12,638 nt of DNA from Candidatus Lindowiibacteriota bacterium. GTDB lineage: Bacteria; Lindowbacteria; 2-12-FULL-62-27. Of the stretch, positions 1 to 7,240 are shown one piece after another; within the stretch, counting starts at the first letter, position 1, and each line of letters starts with the position of its first letter. The notes beneath the pieces were generated by a model, which did not search any database, had not been told where the DNA came from, and worked only from the letters and a program-made list of their open reading frames with translations. The stretch is from contig JAHFCY010000080.1 in NCBI GenBank assembly GCA_023249255.1, positions 1 to 12,638 of the forward strand. The letters run 5' to 3'. The position numbers and the translations under genes are program-made.

Positions 1-888
1 GTACTCCATGTCCTCTCCCAGCATCGATGCGGCGCGCTTGGACATGTTCGAGAAAATTTTGTTTTTGACGTTTTCGTCGACCGATTTGAGGGCCAGGGCC
101 AGCTCCTTCGTGTCGACTTCGCGCAGAACCTGCTGGATCGCCCGGTCGTCCAACATGACGACGTCCTCGAACACGAAGAGGCGCTTCTTGATTTCCTCCG
201 CCAGTTCCGGATCCTCCTCTTCGAGCGTCTCCATGATGCCTTTTTCGGTCGCGCGGTCGACGTTGTTCAGGATGGCTACGACAGTGTCGATGCCGCCGGC
301 GAAGGCGTATTCCTCGTTGACCAGCGATGAGAGTTTGCGCTCAAGAACGCGCTCAACCTCCCGCAGGACGTCGGGACTGGTGCGGTCCATCGTCGCAATA
401 CGTTTGGCGACGTCGGCCTGGGTTTCAAGGGGCAATTGCGCGATGATGGCCGAGGACATCTTGGCGTCCAGGTACGACAGAATCAGGGCAATGGTCTGGG
501 GATGTTCGCCCTGGATGAAGTTCATGATGTGGCCGGGCTCGGCTTTTTTGATGAAATCGAACGGTTTGACCTGAATGGACGCTGTCAATTTTTCGATGAT
601 CGCCATGGCGCGCGCGCCGCCGAGAGATTTTTCCAGCATGGCCCGCGCGTAGTCGATGCCGCCCTGTTGAATGACCTCCTGGGCCATCAGCATCTCCGAA
701 AATTCCGTGACCACCTTGTCCCGCTGGACCGGGTCGATGCGGGGGTGTCGGGCGATTTCGAAGGTGATGCCTTCGATCTCCTTTTCGTTCAGATATTTTA
801 AAATTCTTGAGCTTGCCTCGTCTCCAAGCGTGATCAAGAGAACCGCGGCCTTGTTCCGGCCTGGAACTTTCTCATCGGCGGCAGGCAT
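1..888 (-). CDS. fliG: Flagellar motor switch/rotor protein FliG (3' end off window)
   Basis: FliG forms the rotor ring on the cytoplasmic face of the MS ring. It binds the FliF C-terminus, contacts MotA to generate torque, and joins FliM. The frame is open from ATG 888 to the window edge, giving 296 residues of a family that is usually about 330-340, so roughly the last 40 are missing. Visible hallmarks are the FliF-binding N-domain (about 1-100), the EHPQ motif of the middle domain (128-131, in GEHPQTIALIL), the GG linker (198-199), a LFVFED motif (237-242; usually MFVF) and the start of the torque helix NMSKRAA (281-287). R285 and E292/D293 align with E. coli R281 and D288/D289. The start lies 3 bases after the fliF stop, and a good Shine-Dalgarno (GAGGGG) sits in the last fliF codons, implying coupling to fliF. 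Identification is very secure. Confidence 0.97.
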   Translation of the reverse strand, partial: MPAADEKVPGRNKAAVLLITLGDEASSRILKYLNEKEIEGITFEIARHPRIDPVQRDKVVTEFSEMLMAQEVIQQGGIDYARAMLEKSLGGARAMAIIEKLTASIQVKPFDFIKKAEPGHIMNFIQGEHPQTIALILSYLDAKMSSAIIAQLPLETQADVAKRIATMDRTSPDVLREVERVLERKLSSLVNEEYAFAGGIDTVVAILNNVDRATEKGIMETLEEEDPELAEEIKKRLFVFEDVVMLDDRAIQQVLREVDTKELALALKSVDENVKNKIFSNMSKRAASMLGEDMEY

Positions 889-891
889 CCG

Positions 892-2484
892 TCACCCCTC
901 GTCAAAGAGCCAGGTGCGCATCACTGACGCGACCAGCTCCGGTTTCTCGATCGCCGTCCGGCGAATCCGTTCGATCATCTCGCGCCGCTGGCGTTCCTCT
1001 GCCGCGAGCTCCGCCTCGATGAGCGCCGGCGCGGCCTTCGCCATGGCCTCTTCGCGGCGCCGCGCCATTTCCTCGGCCTTGCGCCGCTGATACTCGCGAT
1101 AGTAGTACACGCCGACAGACATGATGATCAGCAGCAGAACGGCTACGATGCCCGACAGCGCGGCAATCCGTATCCGCTGGACCTTCTCCCAGGCCGCGTC
1201 CTCGGCGGCAAACTGCGCGTCCCGGTTGAACTGAATGTTTCTGACAGTCACGACGTCGTTCCGGGCCGCTTCAAATCCGATCGCGCTCTGGACAACACTT
1301 TGGATCGTCTCAAGTTCCTCTTTCGACAGCGGCTTGTACGCCCGCTTCTTCACCTTGCCGGTCTTTTCCTTCTCGATCTCCCACGTTCCGTCGACCACCA
1401 CGGATGTCGTCACCCGCTTGATGGCGGGCGACCTGACCATTTTGGTGACTTCCTTGTTCGAAATCCAGTTCGTCCGCCGCTCCGTCTCGTCGTACTTGAC
1501 CGGCTGTTGAAGGAGTTCCTGATACGACGCGACGTTGGAAGACACGCCCGGCTGGCCGCCCGGCTTGATTCCCAGCCCCTGCATGTGGATCGCTTTTTCC
1601 TCGTCCGACACTTTCAACTGCTCAAATCCGGGCTTGCTGTAATTCTCCATCGTTTTTTCGAGCAAGTCAAAATCCATGCTGACGTCGCTCATCACCCGGA
1701 CGCGGTCAAAGGCGAGAATGCTGCCGAGGTTCACCAGGACCTTGCTTTCATATTGCCGCGCAATTTTGTTCCGGATCCAGATCTGGTGCGCCAGCTTCTC
1801 CTCTTCCTGGGTCTCCGCGTCTTCGGGTTTGGTCAGCGGCATGCCGTAATTGTCCATGATGAAAACATTTTCGGCTTTCAGGCCCTCGATCGAATGGGAC
1901 ACCAGATTGACGACCGCCTTGATCTGCTTTTCCTCCAACTCCACGCCCGGCGCCAGCGTGAGCGAGAGAGAGGCCGTGACAGGCTGCTGCTCGTCGACAT
2001 AGATGGTTTTTTCCGGCCATGCGATGTTGACGTCAACGTCATCGACGCCCCGGATGGTTTTGATGATCCGCTTGATTTCCTCCTCCATCGCAGTCCGAAA
2101 CTGAATCTTCCGGTCAAAATCCGTCCCGCCGAATTTCGCCTCGGCAAAGGCCTTGAATCCCAGCACGTCCTGCGGCGTGATGTTTTCGCCCGCAAGACGG
2201 ATCTTGACCTCGTCCCGGACTTTGACCGGCACCAGAATCTGCCCGCCCTCGATCCGGTGTTCGATCCGCCATTCCTTCAACTTGGCTTCCACGGTGCCTG
2301 CGTCTTTTTCGGAAATTTTGCTGTAGAGGGGAACGTATTGCGGACGGGTGGCCAGCATGAGAGACACTCCAATCCCTCCGACCACCATGAGGATGGTCCC
2401 GGCAAACGCCATCTTCTTCCGGGCGTCAAGCCCTTTCCAGACATCGCCAATCTGATCGACGATGCGGCGAAGAAACTCCGGCAT
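892..2484 (-). CDS. fliF: Flagellar MS-ring protein FliF
   Basis: FliF assembles the membrane-embedded MS ring, the base of the flagellum and housing for the type III export gate. The 530-residue product has the family layout. There is a short cytoplasmic N-terminus, then TM1 at about 24-44. Periplasmic YscJ/FliF ring-building domains follow to about 430, including a G/P/S-rich loop near 305-317 (KPGGQPGVSSN). TM2 is at about 440-462, then a charged coiled-coil-like stretch (465-500). The C-terminal tail EKPELVASVMRTWLFDEG is the classic FliG-binding peptide. Length is normal (530-570 typical). ATG 2484 is preceded by a purine-rich GGGAGTGGGGG. It is separated from fliE by 73 bases containing a hairpin, and is followed 3 bases later by fliG. 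Confidence 0.97.
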   Translation of the reverse strand: MPEFLRRIVDQIGDVWKGLDARKKMAFAGTILMVVGGIGVSLMLATRPQYVPLYSKISEKDAGTVEAKLKEWRIEHRIEGGQILVPVKVRDEVKIRLAGENITPQDVLGFKAFAEAKFGGTDFDRKIQFRTAMEEEIKRIIKTIRGVDDVDVNIAWPEKTIYVDEQQPVTASLSLTLAPGVELEEKQIKAVVNLVSHSIEGLKAENVFIMDNYGMPLTKPEDAETQEEEKLAHQIWIRNKIARQYESKVLVNLGSILAFDRVRVMSDVSMDFDLLEKTMENYSKPGFEQLKVSDEEKAIHMQGLGIKPGGQPGVSSNVASYQELLQQPVKYDETERRTNWISNKEVTKMVRSPAIKRVTTSVVVDGTWEIEKEKTGKVKKRAYKPLSKEELETIQSVVQSAIGFEAARNDVVTVRNIQFNRDAQFAAEDAAWEKVQRIRIAALSGIVAVLLLIIMSVGVYYYREYQRRKAEEMARRREEAMAKAAPALIEAELAAEERQRREMIERIRRTAIEKPELVASVMRTWLFDEG

Positions 2485-2512
2485 ATTTCCCCCACTCCCG
2501 CTGAAATCGGAT

Positions 2513-2535
2513 CGGCCTCACCCCCCGGTGGGCCG
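2513..2535 (-). other. GC-rich hairpin in the fliE-fliF intergenic gap
   Basis: On the minus (coding) strand this is CGGCC-CACC-GGGG-GGTG-A-GGCCG. It makes a 9-bp stem with one bulged A and a GGGG loop, ending 28 bases before the fliF ATG. No run of U follows, so it is not a standard intrinsic terminator. In a block where most other junctions overlap or nearly touch, a structured 73-base spacer may act as an mRNA processing, stability or partial attenuation element separating the expression level of FliE from FliF. That role is inference; the pairing itself is directly readable. Confidence 0.45.
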
Positions 2536-2557
2536 CCAATCTTGAACCGTGAAACTT

Positions 2558-2875
2558 CTACCGCATATTCGACAACTCCCGGTATGCGTCGATCAGTCTG
2601 TCCCTCACCCGGACCGTCAGGTCCAGCGCAAATTTGGCTTTGTTGATCGCCAGCGCCACGTCGTGCACATCCTCGACGTCCCCGGCGGCGAATGCACGCG
2701 ACTGATCCTCTGCGTTAAACTGGAGACGGTTCACTTCCCCCATGATGTCTTTGAATGTCGAATAGACATTGCCGACCAGAGCATTGGCCGATCCGGAATT
2801 CGGAAGCGTTGCCGTTGGCGTCAGCGGTTCGGTCAGAAACCGCATGGCGGGCCGGAGCGCAAAGAGACTGGTCAT
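2558..2875 (-). CDS. fliE: Flagellar hook-basal body adaptor FliE
   Basis: FliE is the small export-competent protein that joins the MS ring to the proximal rod and opens the type III export channel. The 105-residue product matches the family length (about 100-110). Its variable N-terminus (1-35) is followed by the conserved helical half: DVEDVHDVALAINKAKFALD (65-84), then LTVRVRDRLIDAYRELSNMR, the equivalent of the usual RNKLLEAYQEIMRM ending. It has no signal peptide, as expected for a flagellar type III substrate. Its ATG overlaps the flgC stop by one base (TAATG), and GAGG lies just upstream, so translation is probably coupled to flgC. The order flgB-flgC-fliE-fliF-fliG is the canonical basal-body cluster. 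Confidence 0.93.
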   Translation of the reverse strand: MTSLFALRPAMRFLTEPLTPTATLPNSGSANALVGNVYSTFKDIMGEVNRLQFNAEDQSRAFAAGDVEDVHDVALAINKAKFALDLTVRVRDRLIDAYRELSNMR

Positions 2876-3309
2876 TACCTCAAGAGGTCCAATGCGCGGG
2901 TGTACATGCCTTTGGCGGCGCGGATGGTCGAAACGTTCGCCTCATAGGCGCGCGAAGCGTCGATGAGGTCAACCATTTCGGTTACGACATTGACGTTCGG
3001 CAGATGCACATATCCGTTGGCGTCGGCGTCGGGATGTCCCGGCATGTACGCGAGCCGTTCGGGCGATTTTTCGTCGTCCTTGATCCCGTCGATGACCACG
3101 CCCTCGCCGGTATTGTGGATCGCCATGCTGGCTTTGGGCATCGGGATGTTGAAGATAAATCCATTTTCGCCCTTGGGCCGGAAAATCACCAGCTGACGCT
3201 TGTAATTAGGCGTGTCGACGTTGGCGATGTTGTTGGAGATGACGTCCATGCGCGTCCGCTGGGCCGTCAGGCCCGTCGATGACGCGTTGATCGATGTGAA
3301 CAGTGACAT
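2875..3309 (-). CDS. flgC: Flagellar proximal rod protein FlgC
   Basis: FlgC is a subunit of the proximal rod, exported by the flagellar type III system to the periplasmic shaft. The product is 144 residues, close to the usual 130-150. The N-terminal rod signature is intact: SGLTAQRTRMDVISNNIANV-type helix at 12-31, followed by DTPNYKRQ (32-39). The middle contains the FlgC-specific PGHPDADANGYVHLPNVN stretch (about 89-106). The C-terminal helix is MVDLIDASRAYEANVSTIRA, which pairs with the N-helix in the coiled-coil D0 domain. ATG 3309 overlaps the flgB stop (TAATG) and the fliE start overlaps its own stop the same way, so flgB, flgC and fliE form a tightly coupled trio. Confidence 0.97.
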   Translation of the reverse strand: MSLFTSINASSTGLTAQRTRMDVISNNIANVDTPNYKRQLVIFRPKGENGFIFNIPMPKASMAIHNTGEGVVIDGIKDDEKSPERLAYMPGHPDADANGYVHLPNVNVVTEMVDLIDASRAYEANVSTIRAAKGMYTRALDLLR

Positions 3310-3725
3310 TACTTGGCCGCCAGGACGGACTGGAGCGATTGATTCAGGCTCGACGCGAACCCGACGATGGCGTTGTAGGAGAGCTGATTTTTCGCCATGA
3401 TCGCCATCTCGCGGTCAATGTCGACGTTGTTGTAGTCGTTCCGATACCGCGAGTCGGTCTCGGCGTGAATCGTGGGTTTGATATGGATGACTTCGGTCGA
3501 AAACGGAATGTGCGCATCGTTGGTACGCTGTGAGCGGACATCAGGCCCGCCGTAGAGCGCGGCCCGCAGATAATTTTCAAACAGGACGTCTTTGCGTTTG
3601 TAGTAAGGAGTGTCCACGTTGGCGATGTTCTGCGCGATGGCTGCATGGCGGAGAGAGAACGCGGACATCGTGGTGTACAGGATATCCCTGGTCTGAAACG
3701 AATAATGATTTTCGAATAACTCCAC
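3309..3725 (-). CDS. flgB: Flagellar proximal rod protein FlgB
   Basis: FlgB is the first proximal rod subunit, contacting FliE at the MS ring. The 138-residue product has the family layout: an N-terminal helix with SLRHAAIAQNIANVDTPYYK (24-43), a central variable part, then NVDIDREMAIMAKNQLSYNA (98-117) and a C-terminal helix. The start is a GTG at 3725. It is preferred because the family begins a few residues before a LF/F-rich helix (here MELFENHYSF), and a strong tandem Shine-Dalgarno (GGGAGGGGGAGG) lies just upstream. The next ATG (residue 20) would remove conserved sequence. It heads the flagellar half of the series behind its own predicted sigma-28-type promoter. Confidence 0.96.
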   Translation of the reverse strand: MELFENHYSFQTRDILYTTMSAFSLRHAAIAQNIANVDTPYYKRKDVLFENYLRAALYGGPDVRSQRTNDAHIPFSTEVIHIKPTIHAETDSRYRNDYNNVDIDREMAIMAKNQLSYNAIVGFASSLNQSLQSVLAAK

Positions 3726-3744
3726 CGGCCTCCCCCTCCCTCGC

Positions 3745-3770
3745 GAAGGCCACCCCCCACGGTTGCCTTC
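3745..3770 (-). promoter_or_regulatory. Hairpin at the predicted 5' end of the flgB mRNA
   Basis: On the minus strand the arms are GAAGGCAACC and GGTGGCCTTC around a GTGGGG loop. They pair over 10 positions with a single A/G mismatch. The first base falls about 7-8 bases after the proposed -10 box, so the hairpin would sit at the very start of the transcript, leaving the GA-rich ribosome-binding region (about 3726-3744) free. Such 5'-terminal stems commonly protect mRNA from 5'-dependent decay; that role here is inference. No U-tract follows, so a terminator is unlikely. Confidence 0.5.
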
Positions 3771-3777
3771 TATTACA

Positions 3778-3805
3778 TTATTCGGCCGATTGCAAGGAAA
3801 AATTA
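3778..3805 (-). promoter_or_regulatory. Sigma-28 (FliA/SigD)-like promoter for flgBC-fliEFG
   Basis: On the minus strand the region reads TAATTTTT, an 11-base spacer, then GCCGAATAA. The flagellar sigma-28 consensus is TAAAGTTT-N11-GCCGATAA. The -35 matches 6 of 8, the spacer is exact, and the -10 matches GCCGA then ATAA with one extra A (6 of 8 ungapped). Upstream, 3806-3826 is a striking A/T-only-like tract in an otherwise GC-rich window, resembling an UP element. The predicted start is near 3771, giving a leader of about 45 bases. B. subtilis also drives flgB with a SigD promoter. A sigma-70 reading (TTGCAA with TAATAG) has a 14-base spacer and is poorer. Confidence 0.5.
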
Positions 3806-3827
3806 CAAAAATTTGAAAAAATTTTGG

Positions 3828-4727
3828 TCAGGCCCGCGGATGGGATTTTTCGTAGACGGCTTTGAGGCGCTGTTTGGTGACGTGGGTGTAGCGCTGGGTG
3901 GTGGACAGGGACGCGTGGCCGAGGAATTCCTGGACGGCGCGAAGGTCGCATCCGGCGTCCAGAAGATGCGTGGCGAACGTGTGCCGGATCATGTGCGGAT
4001 GAACGTGCCGGTTGAACGCGGCCCGGCGGACGACGCCGTCAAAAATCATCCGCACGGCGCGGGTCGTCAGGCGCGTCCCGCGCGCGTTCAGCCACACCGC
4101 CTTCTCACCCGGCTTCACCCAGCCGGATCGTACGGACAGGTACGCGCGAAGGGCCGCGGCCGCGGGAGCGCCGAACGGCACGATCCGCTCCTTGTTGCCT
4201 TTGCCCAAAACGCGGATCCACTGGGACGCGGAATTCACGTCATCAAGATCGAGACCGACCAGTTCCGAAACGCGAATGCCCGTCGCGTACATCATTTCCA
4301 GAATTGCGCAGTCGCGAAGCGCGAGCCGGCGGGATTCTGGATTGCCGCGGTCGGACGGCCGGCCGACTAATTTCGTGATTTCGTCGAGGAAGAGAAATTT
4401 CGGAAGCCGGGCGCGGGCGAGCCGGGGCGCGCGAAATCCGGAGGCCGGGGACGAGTCGATGATTTTGCCGCGGACGAGAAACCGGAAAAAGCTCCGGACT
4501 GACGCAACCTTTCGGCGGATGGACGCGGGATTCAATTTTGTTTCGGAAAGGTCGTAAAGATACGCGCGAAGATCCGTCGCAATGACAGCCGACCAGCGCG
4601 ACCGGCCACGCGCACTCAAATACGCGCAGGCCTGATTCAGATCAAAGCGGTATGCCTCCAGCGTGTGGGGTGACGCCCCTCGTTGGGACTTCAACCAGGA
4701 TAAAAATTTGCCGATCTCCGCCTCCAT
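3828..4727 (-). CDS. xerC: Tyrosine recombinase XerC/XerD-type
   Basis: A site-specific tyrosine recombinase of the chromosome-dimer-resolving Xer family, acting at dif near the terminus with FtsK. At 299 residues it matches E. coli XerC/XerD (298). The N-terminal SAM-like DNA-binding domain spans about 4-92 (FLSWLKSQRGASPHTLEAYR). The catalytic domain is complete: R152 (ATGIRVSE), K176 (GKGNKER), H245 and R248 (HPHMIRHTFATHLL), H271 (LGHASLSTTQ) and nucleophile Y280 (RYTHV), with spacings equal to E. coli XerD. Integrase look-alikes are disfavoured by its length and by its place right after topA, as in Firmicutes. Whether it is functionally XerC or XerD cannot be told without the partner. 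The ATG follows the topA stop by 18 bases with a weak Shine-Dalgarno. The flagellar promoter region begins directly after its stop. Confidence 0.93.
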   Translation of the reverse strand: MEAEIGKFLSWLKSQRGASPHTLEAYRFDLNQACAYLSARGRSRWSAVIATDLRAYLYDLSETKLNPASIRRKVASVRSFFRFLVRGKIIDSSPASGFRAPRLARARLPKFLFLDEITKLVGRPSDRGNPESRRLALRDCAILEMMYATGIRVSELVGLDLDDVNSASQWIRVLGKGNKERIVPFGAPAAAALRAYLSVRSGWVKPGEKAVWLNARGTRLTTRAVRMIFDGVVRRAAFNRHVHPHMIRHTFATHLLDAGCDLRAVQEFLGHASLSTTQRYTHVTKQRLKAVYEKSHPRA

Positions 4728-4745
4728 GTCCCGCTCAGGCGGCTG

Positions 4746-7232
4746 TCAGGCGGAGGACTCGGACGGACCCTCCGGCGTGGTCTCGGATTCGCCCCCGGCA
4801 ACTGGCGCCCCCTCCGCCCGGGCGGGCGCGGCCGGCGCTTCCTCGATCAGATGCGTGCACTCCTTGTTCGGACATTTGACGATGTTTTTCCCCCGCTGTT
4901 TCGATTTCACGAGGAATGGATGGTCACAGAGCGGACATTTTTCGGAGATCGGTTCCAGCCAGCTCGTGAAATCGCACGAAGGGTAGCTCGAACAACCGTA
5001 GAAAAACCGGCCGATTTTCGTCCGTCGCCGGACGACCTCGCCGCCGCATTTTTTGGGACAGGGCACGCCCAGCGTGACGGGCCGCGTATACTTGCATTTT
5101 GGAAACATGATGCAGGCCCAGAATTTGCCAAACGGTCCCCGCCGTGACTGCACCTGCGCGCCGCAGGACGGGCATGGCTCGGGATAGACCTCGATATCCA
5201 ACACCCGGAATTGGCCGCCCGACTCGTCGATGTCGCGGACGGAGTGACACTCGGGATAGCCTGAACAGGCCAGAAATTTTCCGTAACGGGACCAGCGCAT
5301 GACCATGGGCCGGCCGCAGCTCAGGCAGGCCACGTCGATCGGCGGTTTGGTGATCTCCTTCTTTTTGTCTTTCAAATTTTCCTGCGCGTGCTCCAAAAGT
5401 TTGCCGAAATCATTGTAAAACGACTGCAGCACTTTCCGCCAGTCCATCCGGCCCTCCTCGACGCCGTCCAGATTGTCCTCAAGGCCGGCCGTGAAATCGA
5501 TGTCGAGCACCATCGGGAAATGTTCGATGAGAAGCTTGTTGGTGATCTCGCCAAGCTCGGTCGGCACGAGTTCCTTGTTCTGTTTCAGCACATAGCCGCG
5601 GTCGACGATGGTCGAAATGATCGTGGCATACGTCGACGGCCGGCCAATGCCGCGGTGCTCCAGCTCCCGCACAAGCGTGGCTTCGGTGAACCTCGGCAAC
5701 GGCTGGGTCTGCTTCTCCTCGGTCTTGTGCTCGTGAAGCGTCAACGGGTCATTTTTTTTGAGCGCGGGCACGAACCCCTCTTTTTTCGGAATGCCGGTCA
5801 GTTTGAGATGACCGTCAAACTTCAGAGACTCGCCGCGTGACACGAATTGGAATTCCGCACTTCCGGCAACACCGGCATAGACGGTGCGGACGTCATAGAC
5901 GGCCGATTTCATCTGGCCGGCAACGAACGTTTCCCAGACCAGCGTATAAATCTGGCGCTGTTCGTCGTTGAGATACGAAGTGAGCATATCCGGCGTGAGC
6001 TCGACTTCCGACGGCCGGATGGCCTCGTGGGCATCCTGAGCGGCGCGCCTGTTTTTGTAGACGTTGGGCTTGACCGGCACGTAGCGGTCGCCGAATCGGT
6101 CCCGGATGATGGCGCGGGCGGCGGTGAGGGCGACGGGCGAGATGCGGACGGAGTCGGTGCGGTGATAGGTGATGAGGCCACGCCGGCCGTATTTGCCGCA
6201 GTTGACGCCTTCATAGAGCTGCTGGGCGACGACCATGGCGTGGCGGGCGGTCATGCCGAGACGGTTCACGGCCGCCTGCTGGAATGTGCTGGTCACCAGC
6301 GGCGCGGCCGGATGATGTTCCCGTTCGGTCTCGAGAAAATCCTGGACAATCAGCGGCCCGGCCTTCGATTTCGCTACAATCGTTTCGGCCTCGTCTTTTG
6401 TCTTCACCCGCCGGCGCTTGCCTTCGATTTTGAAAATCTCCGCAACGAATTTTTCGTCGGGCCGGTCCTTCGCCGACAGGGTCAACAGAATGCGGTAGTA
6501 GGTTTCCGGCACAAAATGTTTGATTTTGTGCTCGCGGTCGCAGATCACCCGGACGGCGACGGACTGGACGCGCCCGGCCGACAGGCCCGATCGGACCGAT
6601 TTCCAGAGGATCGGCGAGAGACGGTATCCGACAATGCGGTCCAGAATCCGCCGGGCAAACTGCGAATTGACCTTGTGGAAGTCGATCTCGCGCGGGTGCT
6701 GAAGACTTTCCCTGACGGCATGCTCCGTGATTTCGTGGAATTCGACGCGCGCGATGTGGGGCTTGGAGGCTTTGATTTCCTCGGCGACGTGATAGCCGAT
6801 CGCCTCGCCTTCCCGGTCCGGGTCCGTTGCGATCAACACGTTCGTCACCCGCGCCGCGCGCTCCTGAAGTTCCTTGAGGAGCTTGACCCGGGCGGGGATG
6901 ATCCGCCAGTACGGCTTGAAATCTTTTTTAAGGTCGATGCCAAAGCGGTCTTTCGGGAGGTCCCGGATGTGGCCCATGGTGGAGACGACCTCGTAGGCGT
7001 CACCGAGATACCGCTCGATGGTTTTTGCCTTGGCCGGCGACTCGACGATCACCAGCGTCGTGTCGGATGAACGCTCCGGCTTCTCAGTCGCAGCGACGCG
7101 GGCTCGCCGCCGCGCCGGGGGCCGGGCCGTGGCGGAATCGGCTGCTACGGACCGCCGGGATCGCCTGCCGGACGGGACCGCCGCCGGGGCTGAATCGGCC
7201 TGTGATTTTTCAGATTTTTTCCGGGGCGACAT
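4746..7232 (-). CDS. topA: DNA topoisomerase I (type IA)
   Basis: Relaxes negative supercoils by single-strand passage. At 828 residues it is near the bacterial norm. A basic, low-complexity N-terminal extension (1-57, rich in R/A/S) precedes the Toprim domain, with catalytic E64 (VIVESPAKAK) and metal site D137, D139, E141 (TDPDREGE). The active-site tyrosine is Y356 in LITYHRTDS; the following residue is His where Met is usual. The gate domains continue to about 620 (HRGIGRPSTYATIISTI at 526-542). The C-terminus carries four four-cysteine zinc ribbons: C636/639/656/662, C687/690/707/713, C725/729/747/753 and C766/769/787/792. An acidic, A/P/G/E-rich tail (about 797-828) follows. ATG 7232 has a good Shine-Dalgarno (AGGAG) that overlaps the smg stop codon 8 bases upstream, so it is probably co-translated with smg. 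Confidence 0.97.
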   Translation of the reverse strand: MSPRKKSEKSQADSAPAAVPSGRRSRRSVAADSATARPPARRRARVAATEKPERSSDTTLVIVESPAKAKTIERYLGDAYEVVSTMGHIRDLPKDRFGIDLKKDFKPYWRIIPARVKLLKELQERAARVTNVLIATDPDREGEAIGYHVAEEIKASKPHIARVEFHEITEHAVRESLQHPREIDFHKVNSQFARRILDRIVGYRLSPILWKSVRSGLSAGRVQSVAVRVICDREHKIKHFVPETYYRILLTLSAKDRPDEKFVAEIFKIEGKRRRVKTKDEAETIVAKSKAGPLIVQDFLETEREHHPAAPLVTSTFQQAAVNRLGMTARHAMVVAQQLYEGVNCGKYGRRGLITYHRTDSVRISPVALTAARAIIRDRFGDRYVPVKPNVYKNRRAAQDAHEAIRPSEVELTPDMLTSYLNDEQRQIYTLVWETFVAGQMKSAVYDVRTVYAGVAGSAEFQFVSRGESLKFDGHLKLTGIPKKEGFVPALKKNDPLTLHEHKTEEKQTQPLPRFTEATLVRELEHRGIGRPSTYATIISTIVDRGYVLKQNKELVPTELGEITNKLLIEHFPMVLDIDFTAGLEDNLDGVEEGRMDWRKVLQSFYNDFGKLLEHAQENLKDKKKEITKPPIDVACLSCGRPMVMRWSRYGKFLACSGYPECHSVRDIDESGGQFRVLDIEVYPEPCPSCGAQVQSRRGPFGKFWACIMFPKCKYTRPVTLGVPCPKKCGGEVVRRRTKIGRFFYGCSSYPSCDFTSWLEPISEKCPLCDHPFLVKSKQRGKNIVKCPNKECTHLIEEAPAAPARAEGAPVAGGESETTPEGPSESSA

Positions 7233-7240
7233 GGCGGCTC

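Noticed and set aside
1300-2646. Long plus-strand open frame (448 codons) opposite fliF
   Set aside because: It is antisense to an unmistakable fliF, has no recognisable domain, and its composition (rich in D, H, R, L, F) is typical of a reverse-frame shadow in GC-rich coding DNA.
3790-3797. TTGCA as a sigma-54 -12 element before flgB
   Set aside because: No GG dinucleotide at the required distance upstream (the region is AT-only-like), while the sigma-28 elements fit with exact spacing.
3806-3827. A/T tract after xerC as an intrinsic terminator
   Set aside because: T-rich on the coding strand, but no GC stem precedes it at the end of xerC; read as an upstream promoter element instead.
3828-4727. 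xerC-like gene as a phage or integron integrase marking a mobile element
   Set aside because: Length and motif spacing equal chromosomal Xer recombinases; it sits in conserved housekeeping order with no attachment-site repeats, tRNA or phage genes nearby.
5847-7070. Plus-strand open frame of 407 codons opposite topA
   Set aside because: Antisense shadow of topA; no domain, no ribosome site worth noting, and biased V/D/R/G composition as expected of the complementary frame.
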